From NCBI GenBank assembly GCA_028571685.1, contig CM053154.1, positions 14,478,001 to 14,542,000 of the forward strand: a DNA stretch of 64,000 nucleotides, given 5' to 3'. Position numbers and translations under genes: made by a program. Origin of the DNA: Heterohyrax brucei. Taxonomy: Eukaryota; Chordata; Mammalia; Hyracoidea; Procaviidae. Positions 21,376 to 33,282 of this stretch are shown here, piece after piece (the stretch's first letter is position 1; every line of letters begins with the position of its first letter). The notes below the pieces were generated by a model, which saw nothing but the letters and a program-made list of their open reading frames with translations, made no database searches and had not been told where the DNA came from.

Positions 21376-22816
21376 ATGACTGCTTTTTGCCTCACCTCGG
21401 CACACGTGTGAAGCTACCCAGGGTTATTTTTCCTTTGTGGCTACACCACAACTGATGACCTCTCCCTCAGCACTTAGGATGACCAGTCAAAATGATCTGC
21501 TTCTTGTTTCCCCAGCTTGTCTCTTTGCTGCTGAGGACACACACCACATCCCAGTACACCAAGGCAGCACTTAACATGCCTTTCAAGAGTAAATGGTATT
21601 TGCATAGCCACCCAGTATGGAGGGCCAACTTTTCACTGTGAGAGACTTGATTGACAATGTCCATTCTGTGTAACTAGTGATCCTCAAGCTATATTTATAA
21701 AGTACTCAAGAGCCACTAACATGCAGTAGAAGTCCACAGCAGGTGTACACACAAACATACACACACACTTGGGAAGGGGGACTTGAGGTTACTATCAGTT
21801 CAGAGTGCATTGCTTGAGTCAGAATGGCCCATTGTGCCCCAAACTGCTAAGTCAGCACTTTAGGTACCTAGGAAATTGAACATCATATTGTGTTATTAAA
21901 GCAAAGTAATCTGATAGTAGCAGCTCCTAAGCGGTTGCCAGTGATCAGAGCCACGTGTCTTTATTTCGTAACTACCAGTTGTCCTGGTAACTTTCTTTGT
22001 TTTTAACTCTAAAACCATGAAAAGTAAATGGGAATGAGCCACTTTAAATTAAAAGTGAGAAACAATTACAGCTTGACAGTTTAATTGCATTTTTTCTCCT
22101 AGCCTAACTTTCCAAACAAGATATCACACATATCAAGTATGCAGATTGTATTTTTAGATTCTTTTGTAATTAAGAAAGTATCCCTGAAAGAGATAAAATA
22201 ATTGGTGGACTAAATTGTTATTTCTTGAGGGGACTGTATTAACGGATGAATGCCAAGCCATTGCATCCATAATAATTAGTTTTTAAATCGCTGCAGATGA
22301 AGGAGACCCATCCTTGACGGGGAATTCCTTGATGGATGGTCCTATTCTTCTAGCTCTCCCTTCTGCTGTATGTAGTTGACCCAATGCATCTTGGTTGGCC
22401 AGCGTTGGATGGGCTCAGCCCCCTGTGGCCTTTGCGAGTGCTCCTGGGGGCCCTCAAGAGCTACCACTGTGAAAAGCTATGGGGAAGTGACTTTGCAATC
22501 TAAGGCCTATGAATGTGTTTGGACTCTGGTTGCTGTTAACATTTCAAAAAAGGATTCAGAATATTTAGTGGAAAGGGAGAAGCATACACTGCTAGATTAA
22601 AAACAAAAAGTAAGGTACAAATGGCACAATCCCAGCACACTGAGATGCACATACACTGAAAGGAGGCTGGAATGTTAAATCTTCTATGGCAGGAGGAAAA
22701 GTAATAAGCTTTAACTTCGTTATGTATTATCTATATTTGGTGGGAAAAAAAGTTGAACACAGCTCTCTATGGTACAGCATTCAAATAGCACATGATTGAA
22801 ACCGAATTCAGGATGA
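21376..22816. other. Repeat-free stretch with homeodomain-rich island
   Basis: No coding signal or repeat. The part 21890-22300 holds tgacagtttaattgc (22075-22089), several taatt cores and an E-box cacgtg (21952-21957). Confidence 0.5.
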
Positions 22817-23053
22817 TGCCAAGCCAAAGCCAAGTGCCGTCGAGTCGGATCCGACTCGTCGACATTGCGTCAGTTCCAACTCCTAACTGTGCTCTGTGTG
22901 CCAGCGTAGAAGTCGCCTCTATAGGGTTTGCAGTGGTTGTTATCTTTCAGAAGTAGATCTCCAGGCCTTTCTTTAAGGTGACTCAGAATGGATTCAAAGC
23001 CCTAACTGACTGGCTAAAAGCTGAGTTCTTAGCCACTTGTGACACCCAGGACT
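22817..23053 (-). mobile_element. AfroSINE form B with RTE-like tail
   Basis: gccaagtgccgtcgagtcgg, cgactcgtcgacattgcgtc (tail), agatctccaggcctttcttt (form-B module) and the head cttagccacttgtgacaccc. The tail keeps several undamaged CpGs. Confidence 0.85.
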
Positions 23054-23526
23054 CCAATGACTGTCATATGCATGCCCAAATTGGATGGCATTATTTGTTA
23101 CAAAGCTCTTTGTATTCAAGACTGGCTTTATGAATTGTGACCTATGTTAACACATAGACCCCCGAGCTCCAAAGGGCCCTTGGCTCAATATTCTGTTGTC
23201 GCTATCTTGAAATTCCTATAACTCGTGAACAAGCAGCCTGTATTTTTGTTTTGCACAGGACCCCCTAAATGTCATAGCCAGTTCTGATTGTGCCTCCGTA
23301 TCCCTGTGAGTCTCAGCTAGTTCTCCCAGAAAGCTAGGCAGATACTCACTTATTTAGTTGAGGACAACTTGTACTTGCCCTTTAATGTTCTGTAAACTCG
23401 CCCTGGCTTTCCACCTATTGAGCCAATCCCTACTCACAGCAAATTCTTTATCACAGTCTCCTTCGCTTGCTGAATGTGCTGGTCTGGAATTATTGAAAAT
23501 GACTTGGAATCATTTCTTGTACTCAA
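23054..23526. other. Repeat-free stretch, no gene seen
   Basis: Ordinary mixed sequence with no recognised family. Confidence 0.5.
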
Positions 23527-23688
23527 CCAAACACCAAACCTGTGGCTGTCAAGTTGATTCCAACTCATAGCGACCCCAGAGGACAGAGTAGAAGTGCCTC
23601 ATAGGGACTCCAAGGAGCACCTGGTGGATTCGAACCACCAATCTTTTGGTTAGCAGCCAAGTACTTAACTACCATGCCACGAGGGATC
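23527..23688 (-). mobile_element. AfroSINE form A
   Basis: aaccaaacaccaaacctgtg, gattccaactcatagcgacc, gcacctggtggattcgaacc, cttttggttagcagccaagt. Low divergence suggests a fairly recent copy. Confidence 0.95.
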
Positions 23689-26374
23689 CTATCACATTCA
23701 AGTAAGTCTAAACAAAACTGTATGCACCTGTTACCAGCTTACAAATTCTACTTAAAGTCACAGTCAGGAGCAAATCTCATTTGTAACCAGGGGACTGTCT
23801 GCGTTGCTGCTGTGTGCCAAGTGCTTTGTTCTAACACAAAGAGGGAAATGAGATTCAGATCCCAACTTTGGGACCCTGAGCTGAATCTTGGAAGTGGGGC
23901 AGCAGGGTATATGGACAAACAACCACAGAGTGGTACGCTTAGTGTCTAGAAGTGGAGAAAGCAAAGTGTTGCAGGAGCACCAAGAAGGGACTGTCCTCAA
24001 TTCAGACAGCCTTATACTGCAGTCTCAGTCATGTGCCCCACCCTCCTCACTGTGTCCATCTAGAGACAACTAGCTCAAGGTTTATTTGCCTGTGTGTGGC
24101 CAAGTGGTCAGCGACAGACTCCAAACCAGGTCTTACATCTCCTCCTCCCCTGACATGAGGCCACTCGCAGATGTCTCCTATATTTTTTCCCCCATAATTA
24201 ACACGAATACCAAGGGGACATGGAGCAGGTGTGTGGTATATTCGCACCTGAGGATTAGCAAAGGCTGCAGGTGCCTTGTGAAACAATTTTAAAGGCTCAT
24301 GTTTTCAGCGTAGGCTCGTGAATCACCCAGGGTGGTAAGGACGTGAGAACCCGGACCTGCTGGTAGGACAGAGAACATGCATCCAGGGATTCCTGAAGAG
24401 GAATTAGAGTCAGCACTGGATTCAATCATTTTAGAAGCAAGAGTGCCTAGGTCTATTCCCGGGCTGCAGAGACTGCTTTTCTGAGGGTAGCAATGCTCAC
24501 TCGTTTTTCTTGAAAGGTTTCATTAGCTGTTTATCTCCCACTGTTGGCCAAGTGGCTGATACAAAGATGGTCTGGGCTCAGAAATTATGCGTGAAGACAA
24601 TGTTAGGCTAAAATCTGCCTTATGAGCAAACCTCAGTGGAAAGTTAGTTTTCACGGTGACCTTGTTGACAGTGGTTTCCCTACACCCACTAGTCTGGTGG
24701 ATTTCATTCAGTGTCTTTAAATGTCTTCTTCATCTGGGCCAGAGAAGTTCTGCCACTTCAGTAACGTGACTATTCAAGATGCCTGTGATTTAAATACAGT
24801 TTGGAGACAGGTAAGATGTATTCTTTTCCAAACTTGCAAGCAAGGAGAACCTTTCACTTATTAAAGCTGTGATGAAAAACCATCTGCTGTCGTCTGTACT
24901 GATGAGTCTGTGAACCATCCCTGGCACGCCGGGTGCAGTGGGCTTCCCATGCTCCGCTGACAAGTTCAGCACCATTTCTGCTCATATGTCAAGCTCAGCC
25001 AGGCCTGTTAGCCTGAGTGCCTCACAGGCCATCAACAAGAGGTACCAGACTCCATTATAACGGCTCTTAGCACTCTCAGCACTCCCCACGCCATGCTGGT
25101 AGGATACCTGCATGCTCCAAAGGGGGCTGCAAATGGAATTAGAGACACAACACCACCTTGCTGCTGCCCTCCAGCTGCGCCCGGGAGACAGCAGGTCATG
25201 CTTAGCAACTGGCTCATCCTTTGATTTTCTCACAGGCCTCGTGCCGGGCCTCTTGTTCTCTGAGTAATTTCCACTTTGCTGAGATAAACTATCCCTCACC
25301 AAGCTGCAGCCAGTACCTAAGGTCCCCCCACCCCCACCCCAGTGCCAACAACTGGAGAAACTCAATGATGCCTCAGTGGTCCAGAGTACTTCTACAAAGA
25401 AGCAGGGTTCTGTCACCTTCTTTCAGCTTTTATTTTTGAGTCATGATGGTGGTACAGTGTGTGTATGTGTTTGTCTTCTCCCAGTATCTCCCAGAAAAAG
25501 AACATGGTGGACTGGAGATAGGGTTCATGGTGTTCCAGGGCCATGGAAGACAATCCACTGATCAGGGAGTCTGGGCCAGGCAGGCAGGAAAGTGTCTAAG
25601 AAGTTTCTAGAAGAGAAAAACAGAGTGATTTGAGTCATGGGCCTCGCTGACGCGAGCTGAGCAGAGAGCTGACGGGCTACACTAAGCTTCATCTGGTGCC
25701 GTTTGGACCTCGCTCGGAACCCTTCCAACTGTCCTGAGCAGGAGAGAATAGGCCCTCTGCTAATTACCCCAGAGGCCAGCTTTCTGCTCCTTTGAAGAGC
25801 TCGCTTTGATGTGATGCAATTCCGCACCAGGCCGGCTGTGCCCAGATTAAGTGCATAATGAACAATTATCCGCTGGCCTCTCAGAGCGTGGCTGAGGCAG
25901 CCGGGCGGAAACTCGGCCTTGTTCCGGGCCACCGCATCCCCCTCCGGGGCCGGGCTGACTCACTTACCCACTTCTCTCCACGCCCCTGCCAAGACTCTCC
26001 AAGTTCTTCCCATCTGTAAAATGGGGCTGAGGAGGCTCAGGGAGCCCGAGGAACCCTTCTCAAGGGGCACCACGGGCTGGACGATTCAGTTTCCTGGACA
26101 CCCCATGCATTCCTGAATCTTCACAGCACAAAGACAGCCCTCGGAGATGCTCTTTAAGACGGCAGGCTCTGTGGCCATAGGTCTGCGGTTACGTCCATCC
26201 ATATTCACTGTGTTGCCAGGGACAGATTGCCAATAAGCCAGGTATTCATGGCATGCTTGTCACCTACTTTTCACTTACCTCAATGATGCGGTAAAAACCC
26301 ATCTGAAATTGTGCAGTGCAGTTTAGAGGTAAACACAATGAAGCCAGTAGAGACCTTGCTTACTGGCTAATCTG
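23689..26374. other. Long repeat-free stretch with enhancer-like island
   Basis: About 2.7 kb without a confident repeat. Minus-strand frames of 144 codons (24982-25416) and 135 codons (25525-25932) show no domain. The part at 25600-25930 combines CpGs with a taatta (25761-25766) and an aacaat (25861-25866). A C-rich run near 25325 could form a G-quadruplex on the minus strand. A MIR trace is possible at 25990-26040. Confidence 0.45.
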
Positions 26375-26555
26375 ATATTTCCATGGGCAAAGGGTGACCC
26401 TCCAGCGCCTCGTTTTCCTCCTCTGGAGAGGCAGGATCCCACAAGAACCCACCTGAATCTGTGGGGTTGTTTTGAGGAATAATGAGATGCATATGGCCAC
26501 ACAGCCAGCGTCTGCTTCTAGAGGGCTCTCGGCAAACACTCACTGCAGTGTGACA
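26375..26555 (+). mobile_element. MIR SINE
   Basis: gcgcctcgttttcctcctct, gtggggttgttttgaggaat, aatgagatgcatatggccac and ctctcggcaaacactcactg follow MIR order. Confidence 0.65.
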
Positions 26556-26700
26556 ATAGTGGTCACACATACAGTGAACCCCGGGGGTCGTTGTTCACAC
26601 TATACGTCATGGGGTGGACCTGAGCAGGCTCACTGAACACGTAGGGGCAACCGAGGCTGAGCTGAAGGGACCAGTAGGTCTGTCTGCTTTAATGACCAGC

Positions 26701-26864
26701 AAAAACTAACCAAACCTGTTGACCTGGGGTCAATTCCAACTCATAGTAGCCTAAGAGGACAGAGTAGAACTATTCCATGAGGTTTCCAAGGAGTGGCTGG
26801 TGGATTGAACTGTGACCTTTTGACTGGTAGCCATAGATAGCTTTTAACCCCTGTGCCACAAAAG
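26701..26864 (-). mobile_element. AfroSINE form A
   Basis: aaaaactaaccaaacctgtt, ggtcaattccaactcatagt, gacagagtagaactattcca, gtgaccttttgactggtagc and the head aacccctgtgccacaaaagg. Confidence 0.92.
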
Positions 26865-27185
26865 GCCAGCAAAGGAACTTCTGTATAACAAGCAAAAACT
26901 AGCAGTTTTGTGGACTCAGAGACCCCAACCTCTTTATGAAGCTCCTTCTGGACAAGGCCTTGGGGTGTTTGCTGGTCTTGTCCACTGTGACCCAGAGTCT
27001 TCTTCTCAAAGCACAAGGCCATTTGCTCATCCAGGAGAACTCTGACAGGGGGAGAAAGCCTTCTCTTTTCACAAGGAGGATGTAATGTGGTGTCTTCTTC
27101 TACACAGAGGCCCCTTGCCCTTCAAAGAGCCTTCTTCACCTTCTTTCCTAAAATGACTTTTGTCTACCCATAAACTTTTATTTGT
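26865..27185. other. Repeat-free stretch, no gene seen
   Basis: Ordinary sequence between a SINE and the RTE LINE. A 93-codon minus frame overlaps the SINE and is discounted. Confidence 0.5.
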
Positions 27186-27930
27186 ACAGACGTCATAACC
27201 CTACTTTGTGAAAATGAAGAGGATTTGAAAAGCTTGCTGATGTATATCAAAGACCACAGCCTTCAGTATGGATTGCATCTCAACATCAAGAAAACAAAAA
27301 TCCTCACAACTGGACCAGTAAGCAACATCATCGTAAATGGAGAAAAGATTAAGGTTGTCAATGATTTTATTTTACTTGGATCCATAATCAACACCCATAG
27401 AAGCAGCAGTGAAGAAATCAAAAGATACAGTGCACTGGGAACATCTGCTGCAAAAGATGTCTTTAAAGTGTTGAAGATTAAAGACATCACCTTGAAGACT
27501 AAAGTGTGCCTGACCCAAGCCATGGTATTTTCAATCATATCATACGCATGAGAAAGCTGGACAATGAATAAAGAAGATAGAACAGGAGTTGATGCCTTTA
27601 AATTATAGGGTCGGAGAAGAATGTTGAATGTACCATGGACAGCCAAAAGAGCAAACCGATCTGTGCTGGAAGAAGTACAACCAGAGTGCTCCTTAGAAGC
27701 AAAGACGGCAAAACTGTGTATCACATACTCTGGATGTGTCAATAGGGATTGGTCCTTGGAGAATGACAACATGCTTGGTAAAGAGTCAGGAAAAAGAGGA
27801 AGACCCTCAAAGAGATCAACAGGCACAGTGTTTGCAACGATGGGCTTAAGCATAAAAACAATTGTGGATGTGATGTAGGTCCCGGCAACGTTTTGTTCTG
27901 TTGTTGGTGAGATTGCTATGAGTCACTTTC
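27186..27930 (+). mobile_element. RTE/BovB-clade LINE: end of reverse transcriptase plus 3' tail
   Basis: The frame reads DVITLLCENEEDLKSLL (27189 on), then LNIKKTKILTTGP, VVNDFILLGSI and SSEEIKRYSALG. This is the BovB/RTE pattern starting at the catalytic YADD box, where LKSLL and LNIKKTKI are diagnostic. An in-frame tga (27549-27551) replaces a residue just before ESWTMNKE, and further breaks follow. After RTMLNVPWTAKRANRSVL-like sequence it ends in ttttgttctgttgttggtga and gctatgagtca, the tail AfroSINEs share. It lacks the endonuclease and most of the polymerase. Confidence 0.93.
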
Positions 27931-28439
27931 CAGGGGGTGCTCTGAAGCTTCCCCCAAACCTCATCTGCAGAAATTCACCTCTTCCAAGCAGCGCTGCCCT
28001 CACCCACTCCTGTCTTGTGGTCTCCCTCTAAAGTCCCATAATTCCTGTGGCCCTCTCTGCCACCCTGGGCTCTGGGTTCTTGTACGTTCTTCTGGGACAA
28101 CAGAGAAGTTTAAGAGGCCTTGAGCCTTAGGACCCAGAGAACACATCTTGTTCATCTCTTTCCCTGGCACACACATACGGGGAAGCTGACTTTTTTTTTT
28201 AGTTTAAACAAGTGGTTTGAGACTATTTCTTAGAGCAGGATTTGGTGGAGAGAGTCACCTGGTGTGGGAGGCACGGCCTCAAGAGTAAAGAAGCATTGAA
28301 GAGAGGCCCCTCAAGAGTTGTTTGGAAAGCTTCTGCCATCTTGCCAAGTTCTAGAATGTCATATCTGCTTCACTGTGGGGGACCCTGCGCTCTCACCTCA
28401 GCTCTTCATCCAGAGCCTCAAGTGACGCAAACTCCTGCT
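27931..28439. other. Repeat-free stretch, no gene seen
   Basis: Pyrimidine-rich left part and ordinary right part. No family recognised. Confidence 0.45.
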
Positions 28440-28785
28440 TCCGGTCCTTTGAACATGCTCTTCTTTCCCTTTGGCTATCTATGCCCAGTCCTTCGGAACT
28501 CAGCTCACACATACAACCCTTCCTCAGAAGAGTTGTCTCTGGCTATCTGGTCCAGAAAGTATCTCTCATCATCTCTCAGGACACATTTTCTCCTCCTTCA
28601 TGCCCCTTATTGCACTTTTCCCTCAGATACGCGTTTGTGGGAGTGCCCATTCACACTCCTCTGTAATGCTTCCTGTCCCTTCGGTTTCACCAAAGCAGCG
28701 ACTCTCCTCTGGATCAGCACAGCTCTCTCGGTGCCTGGTATACAGTTGGTGCTCCTCGATGAGCTGGCAAAACACTGAATCTGCC
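28440..28785 (+). mobile_element. L2 LINE 3' end
   Basis: cggaactcagctcacacata, ttcctcagaagagttgtctc and the end gtgcctggtatacagttggt, gctcctcgatgagctggc match the L2 3' UTR. A 178-codon frame (28242-28778) overlaps it and is not a gene on this evidence. Confidence 0.7.
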
Positions 28786-30593
28786 TGGATTTCTAGTATT
28801 GCTTTGGATCAAGTCTCTGATTCTGCACTTGAGCCAGTCTATGTGATGCATAAATGACAAGAAGGAAGGAATGGTTCACCTTCAGTCTGCCCAGATGAGA
28901 GAACCCCAGCTCAAAGTGAGCCTCTATCTCACTTTTCGTTCTTGACTTAACTCAGACTCATGTTCAAGCAGGATATTTACAAGGCTGATGGTCAAAGCCA
29001 GCAAACATCGCTCTGCAATAAAATGCCCGTTTTGACAATCACCTCCTTTGGAAAGAGTCACGACCCCCAGCCTCCCTCCCCAGAGAGCTGAGTGTCCAGA
29101 GTGACCTTCCCCGCACTGGAGTGGCAGTTGGTTCTGGGCAGCCACAGCCAAGGGGGGTGCGAAGAGGGGCCTCAGCAGACAAGCACTTTTCACATCTCAG
29201 GGTCTGAAATGATTGCCTTTCTCTCTCTTCCAGACGGGTGGGGAGGTGTTACGAGCTAGGGACCTCAGGCTGGGCCTGGAGATAGGATGAGGCAAGGCAG
29301 TTGCCGGGAGCAACTTAGCAGGTCCCTCCACACCCATCACAGCTGAGCTGGGATCAATCCACAGCCCATCAGCAGGTATTTAGGAAGGGCTGCTCGGCTG
29401 GCGCCCGCCTGTGCCACAGGCTGTCAGAGCAGAGGACCAGGGAGAAGCCTATTTTGCGAAGATAAATGAGCATACAGACACTGATGAAAGAAACCGACCT
29501 CGCAGACCACTGTTCACCAGATGTCTGCTGCGGGGACCAGCTGCAGACATAGCCCCCATTGGAGCCCCCCAGATGCCAGGAGAATAACCCAGGTACTTCC
29601 CATAAATCCCCAACTGAATGCCTTTTTTCTCCACATTCACAGGACCAGGAGAGGGTCTGGCACCCAGAAGGCGCAGGCATCACCACGTACAGGGCGTCAT
29701 CACAGAGAAACGCTCAGTCAGGGGGTCAGACATGTCGGGGTCAGATCCCAGCTGGGTCACTTGCTGGCACATGGCCCTGGGCAAGTTCCCACTCTTTTCC
29801 CTGTGAGTTAAAAACCCACCTTAAGAGATTGTTGGGATAGTTATCAACGAAGTAACGGCATCCTCCACATATTGCCATGGTAACCCATACAGGTGAATTT
29901 CTCCAGGTGCTGAAGAGAAGTCTGTCCTGGGTGGAGATGAGAGCATGGCCTTAAATAATGTTCTCTCTCTTTTTCTCTGAGATGCTAGGATTTGTGCCCA
30001 TGTTTCCTGTCCCATTCTGTCCCACATCGTAATTCACCTGAGAATTCCCTTCCCCAGCAAGTCATTTTAGCTTATTAGCTTACATAGAAAACTTACAGTG
30101 AATGGTTAGGTTGAAGATAGACCGCAGAACCCTGGCATTCAAAAACAGCTTTCAGGCCGACAGTCCTTTTACGCTTGGTCTCGCTAGACAGACAAGGAGC
30201 CCTCTCAGAGTGAAAAGCACAAGACAGCTGAAAAAGGAAGTAAATAAATACTCAGAGTCAAAACTCTCCACCCACAAGCAGGCCCAACTGTCCAGGAGCG
30301 TGTTTCTGGCTGCGGGTGTCCAGGGGCTCACACTTCTGACAGCAGGGTGCCAACACACCTAGCAGCCTGCAGACAGGAGGGTATGAAGGTGGGTCAAGTT
30401 TTTCTTTTAACAAGAGGGAATTTTATAGCAATTACCAATCCCCTAAACTCACCAGTGATGACTACCTATTCCAAGTAGTTACGTCATCACTGTTTATGTA
30501 GTTACACCCTAGGCTGTTATAGCTTACCAAACAAAAAAAACGAGATGTATGTATGTGTATGTGTGTGTTTCAGTGTGTGTGTACTTATATGCA
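28786..30593. other. Repeat-free stretch, no gene seen
   Basis: About 1.8 kb of mixed sequence. Several overlapping frames of 60-105 codons at 29.4-29.8 kb in four frames show no preferred coding phase. A 10-bp inverted repeat lies at 30453-30492 and a GT-rich run near 30545-30585. Confidence 0.45.
30453..30492. promoter_or_regulatory. 10-bp perfect inverted repeat with CRE-like core
   Basis: Arms cagtgatgac (30453-30462) and gtcatcactg (30483-30492) are exact reverse complements around a 20-base spacer. The right arm includes tacgtca, close to a CREB half-site. Function is unknown. Confidence 0.35.
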
Positions 30594-31150
30594 AGTTCAG
30601 ATAATTAAGTTCACAAACTCATCCTACAAAAAATGCTACACCCCTCATTGCTGAGTATCACTAGAGTCACCTTTGAAGTGCTCCCCTTAGTAAGCTGTGT
30701 AGCAACGCCAGCACCTGGTCCACCCTTCAAAGTAATCTTGAAACTGTCTTTCTGGAATGGCCATCAGAGTTGTCGTCAGATTACCCCTGAGGTCCTGAAT
30801 GTCATCAAAACATCTTCCTTTCAGTATTTCCTCAACTTCAGGTAAAGAAAAAAGTCACTAGGGGTCAGATCAGGTGAGTAGAGAGGCTGTTCCAATACAG
30901 TTATTGGTTTACTCATTAAGGACTCCCTCACAGACAACTGTACAATTAAGTTCTCAAACTTGCCATTTTGTGATGGTGCACAATGGCCATTCTAGAAAAA
31001 GAGCTGCAAAATTCCTTTGAAGGGTAGACTAGGCCTCGGCATACGTGCATAGCTTCCCAAGGGGAGTACTTCAGAAGTGACCCCGTGATATTCAGCAGGG
31101 AGGTATATAGCATTTAGAACAATTAAGTTTGCAGACTTAATTGTTGGATG
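30594..31150. mobile_element. Mariner-derived fold-back element, copy 1
   Basis: The start gttcagataattaagttcac and the reversed end share a terminal motif. About 125-150 bp at each end are diverged reverse complements (ggtccacccttcaaagtaat and ctttctggaatggccatcag on the left against ggccattctagaaaaagagc and ctttgaagggtagactaggc on the right). In coding direction the left arm (minus strand) reads MAIPERQFQDYFEGW, the C-terminal segment of a mariner transposase. The right end closes with the hairpin acaattaagt/acttaattgt (31119-31144). About 557 bp, non-autonomous. Confidence 0.8.
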
Positions 31151-31308
31151 TCATACATACACATGTACACATTTATATATTTATATATAAATTGTTGTGA
31201 TTTTCTAAATACACATTTATATACATGTATGTATCTATAAAAATCACAACAGAATAAAATAAATGGATGAGGAAATCAGGCTGAAGAGTGCTGTCACTGC
31301 TGTTTGTT
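31151..31308. repeat. TA/CA-rich low-complexity tract
   Basis: Repeated tatatatttatat and acatttatatac patterns at 31150-31240, then ordinary sequence. Confidence 0.7.
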
Positions 31309-31490
31309 GCTTCAAAATTGGCCACCAACCCATGGCAACCTGATGCACTATGGAACAAAAGGCCACCCCCACCTGGGGCATTCCCAGGTCATTTGCAGAC
31401 TGGACCATCGTGATACAGAGTTCTGTTCTCGTTGACTGTTTCAGAAGTAGATCACCAGGCCTTTCTTCCCAGTCCATCTTAGTCCTTAGG
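31309..31490 (-). mobile_element. AfroSINE form B, long-tailed, diverged
   Basis: Right part gaagtagatcaccaggcctt and cttcccagtccatcttagtc is the antisense form-B module. The left part (ccatggcaacctgatgcact) is a diverged tail. The head is absent. Confidence 0.65.
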
Positions 31491-31627
31491 AAGGAAAAGT
31501 AATCAAATTAGGTTCAGCTAACAGTTTACTCCAACAAAGACATGCCCTTAAACCCAGCACAGTTGCTGCAGGTGGTGGAACTCTGATAGTAACCTAGCTA
31601 GGGATGAGGACATGGGCTTTGTCTATA

Positions 31628-32230
31628 CTGATCTAATGATCTTTTTTTTTATTGTGATTGAGTGAAAGCGTACAATCCAGTTTAAATTTGCATGCCCACC
31701 TATCTGCAATTCCCTCTGCTCTCCTTGCCCAATGACAGCACAGTCCTCCTACCCATTCTATATGTGTCATATCCTCGTAACAATCTCCTGTCCCCTCTTC
31801 TCCACCCTCTTCACTCCCCTCTAGTTAGATGCCGGTAAGACGACATCCTATAGATGCACAGAACCATAAAGTGCACACATGATATGGTCATTCTGTGTCC
31901 CCAAGTCCAATCCTTCCTGTCCAAAGAGTTGACCGCAGTAATGATTTATGATCAGAGACATAATTGGGCTAGGGGCCATGCTCCCAGGTGAACCCCCAGG
32001 CCTTTAGACCATCAGTTGTGGTCTTTTAGTGAAGTTCTCAGGGTGCACCCCTCTTTTTCCTCTTGTTGCCACTTGGGCTCAACACTGCGGGTCCCATCAC
32101 AGCTGTCATTGTGGTGGCCAGGCACCATCTGATTCTTCTGGTCACATGTTGATGTAGTCACCCATTCACGTGGGTCTTTCTGTCTTCTGATGGCATCTTT
32201 TATTTCACCACAAAAACCCATGCCCCAAGC
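31628..32230 (-). mobile_element. L1 3' UTR, antisense, elephant-like
   Basis: The poly-T start then attgtgattgagtgaaagcg is the reversed L1 tail. Internal caggcaccatctgattcttc and tggtcac correspond to the sense phrase near gaagaactagatggtgcc of proboscidean L1. It is older and more diverged than the copy at 57.4 kb. Confidence 0.72.
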
Positions 32231-32825
32231 TAACTGGACACACTGGGGGAAGCAGATATCATGAAGCTGTCATGCTTTTACAGACGGGTCTCACCTGCAT
32301 CATTGTTTTTTATGCAATTTACTCCCCAGCATGAAACCCAAACACTCTATCTTTCAAGCTAGGACTTCAGCAGTATTTATCCCTTGGAAATATCCTAGCC
32401 CAAGTAGCAGTCAGCTCCCAGGTCCACTGGGCCTGTTGAGGAACACCAAGCTAAGTACCTTGGGAAATTTTGCACATAGCTGAAGAGAGATTTGCTCCAC
32501 GAAACCCAGTCATTCAGGCATTCCTAATTTGCCTGTGTGTTTGCAATCCCAGAAGCACACATCCATGGTACAGATTGGCAGTGTGCTTCTTCTAGATTCA
32601 AGAAAGAGCCTACTTTGTGAGCTGCAGAAAATGTAGCACATCCCATTGACAAGACACAGGGTGCTTGACTTTCTTTCTGTTTTCCCTTAACCTATTAATA
32701 TATGAATAAGATGACTTATGATCCCAACAGATTCTTAAAGACAAGTCCACTACAGGGGACAATAGGAAATTGTCCGGCCTCATGGCTTAACAACAAACCC
32801 AGACTCAGGATCTTTACCCAGTATT
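32231..32825. other. Repeat-free stretch, no gene seen
   Basis: Mixed sequence with no recognised family or exon. Confidence 0.45.
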
Positions 32826-33009
32826 TAGGGGCTCCTGGGTGACTGAAAGGTTGGCAGTTCAAATCCACCCAGAAGTAACTTAGAAAAAAGGCCTGGCAAT
32901 CTACTTTTCTGAAAGGTCACAGCAGTCAAAACTCTGTGTTGCACAGTTCTACTCTGACACACATGGGGTCACCATGAGTTGGAATCAATTTGACAACACC
33001 TGGCACTGG
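32826..33009 (+). mobile_element. AfroSINE form B
   Basis: ggctcctgggtgactgaaag (head shortened), aaaaaaggcctggcaatcta, cagttctactctgacacaca, ggtcaccatgagttggaatc. Confidence 0.9.
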
Positions 33010-33019
33010 TAGCCTTTGT

Positions 33020-33240
33020 TTAGGGGATTGGATAGGAACTCCAGGGTTCGTACCCTGTCTCTGGATAAACTTGGGCAACCTGAGCTTCTCTGAGCCTCAA
33101 TGTGCTTACCTATAAAATTGACTTAGAAAACTCACCACATAATAATTAGTGAGAGGATTAAAGGAGATAACACATATACGCATACATATGAAGTCCTTCA
33201 CTATTTCTAGCGTCAATAAATGCTCACTGCTACATATTGA
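33020..33240 (+). mobile_element. MIR SINE
   Basis: aaacttgggcaacctgagct, ctctgagcctcaatgtgctt, gagaggattaaaggagataa and the end gcgtcaataaatgctcactg are in MIR order. Confidence 0.82.
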
Positions 33241-33282
33241 TCCTGATATTAGTCTGATAATGATTATGATGGTCATGCTTTA

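Noticed and set aside
24982-25416. 144-codon minus-strand frame with a Gly-rich run
   Set aside because: The Gly run comes from a C-rich low-complexity tract; no domain.
27263-27853. Longest open frame in the window, 196 codons on the minus strand
   Set aside because: It is the reverse-strand shadow of the RTE LINE, whose plus-strand frame matches BovB reverse transcriptase.
28242-28778. 178-codon plus-strand frame
   Set aside because: Overlaps an L2 3' end, has no recognised domain, and competing frames overlap in the same interval.
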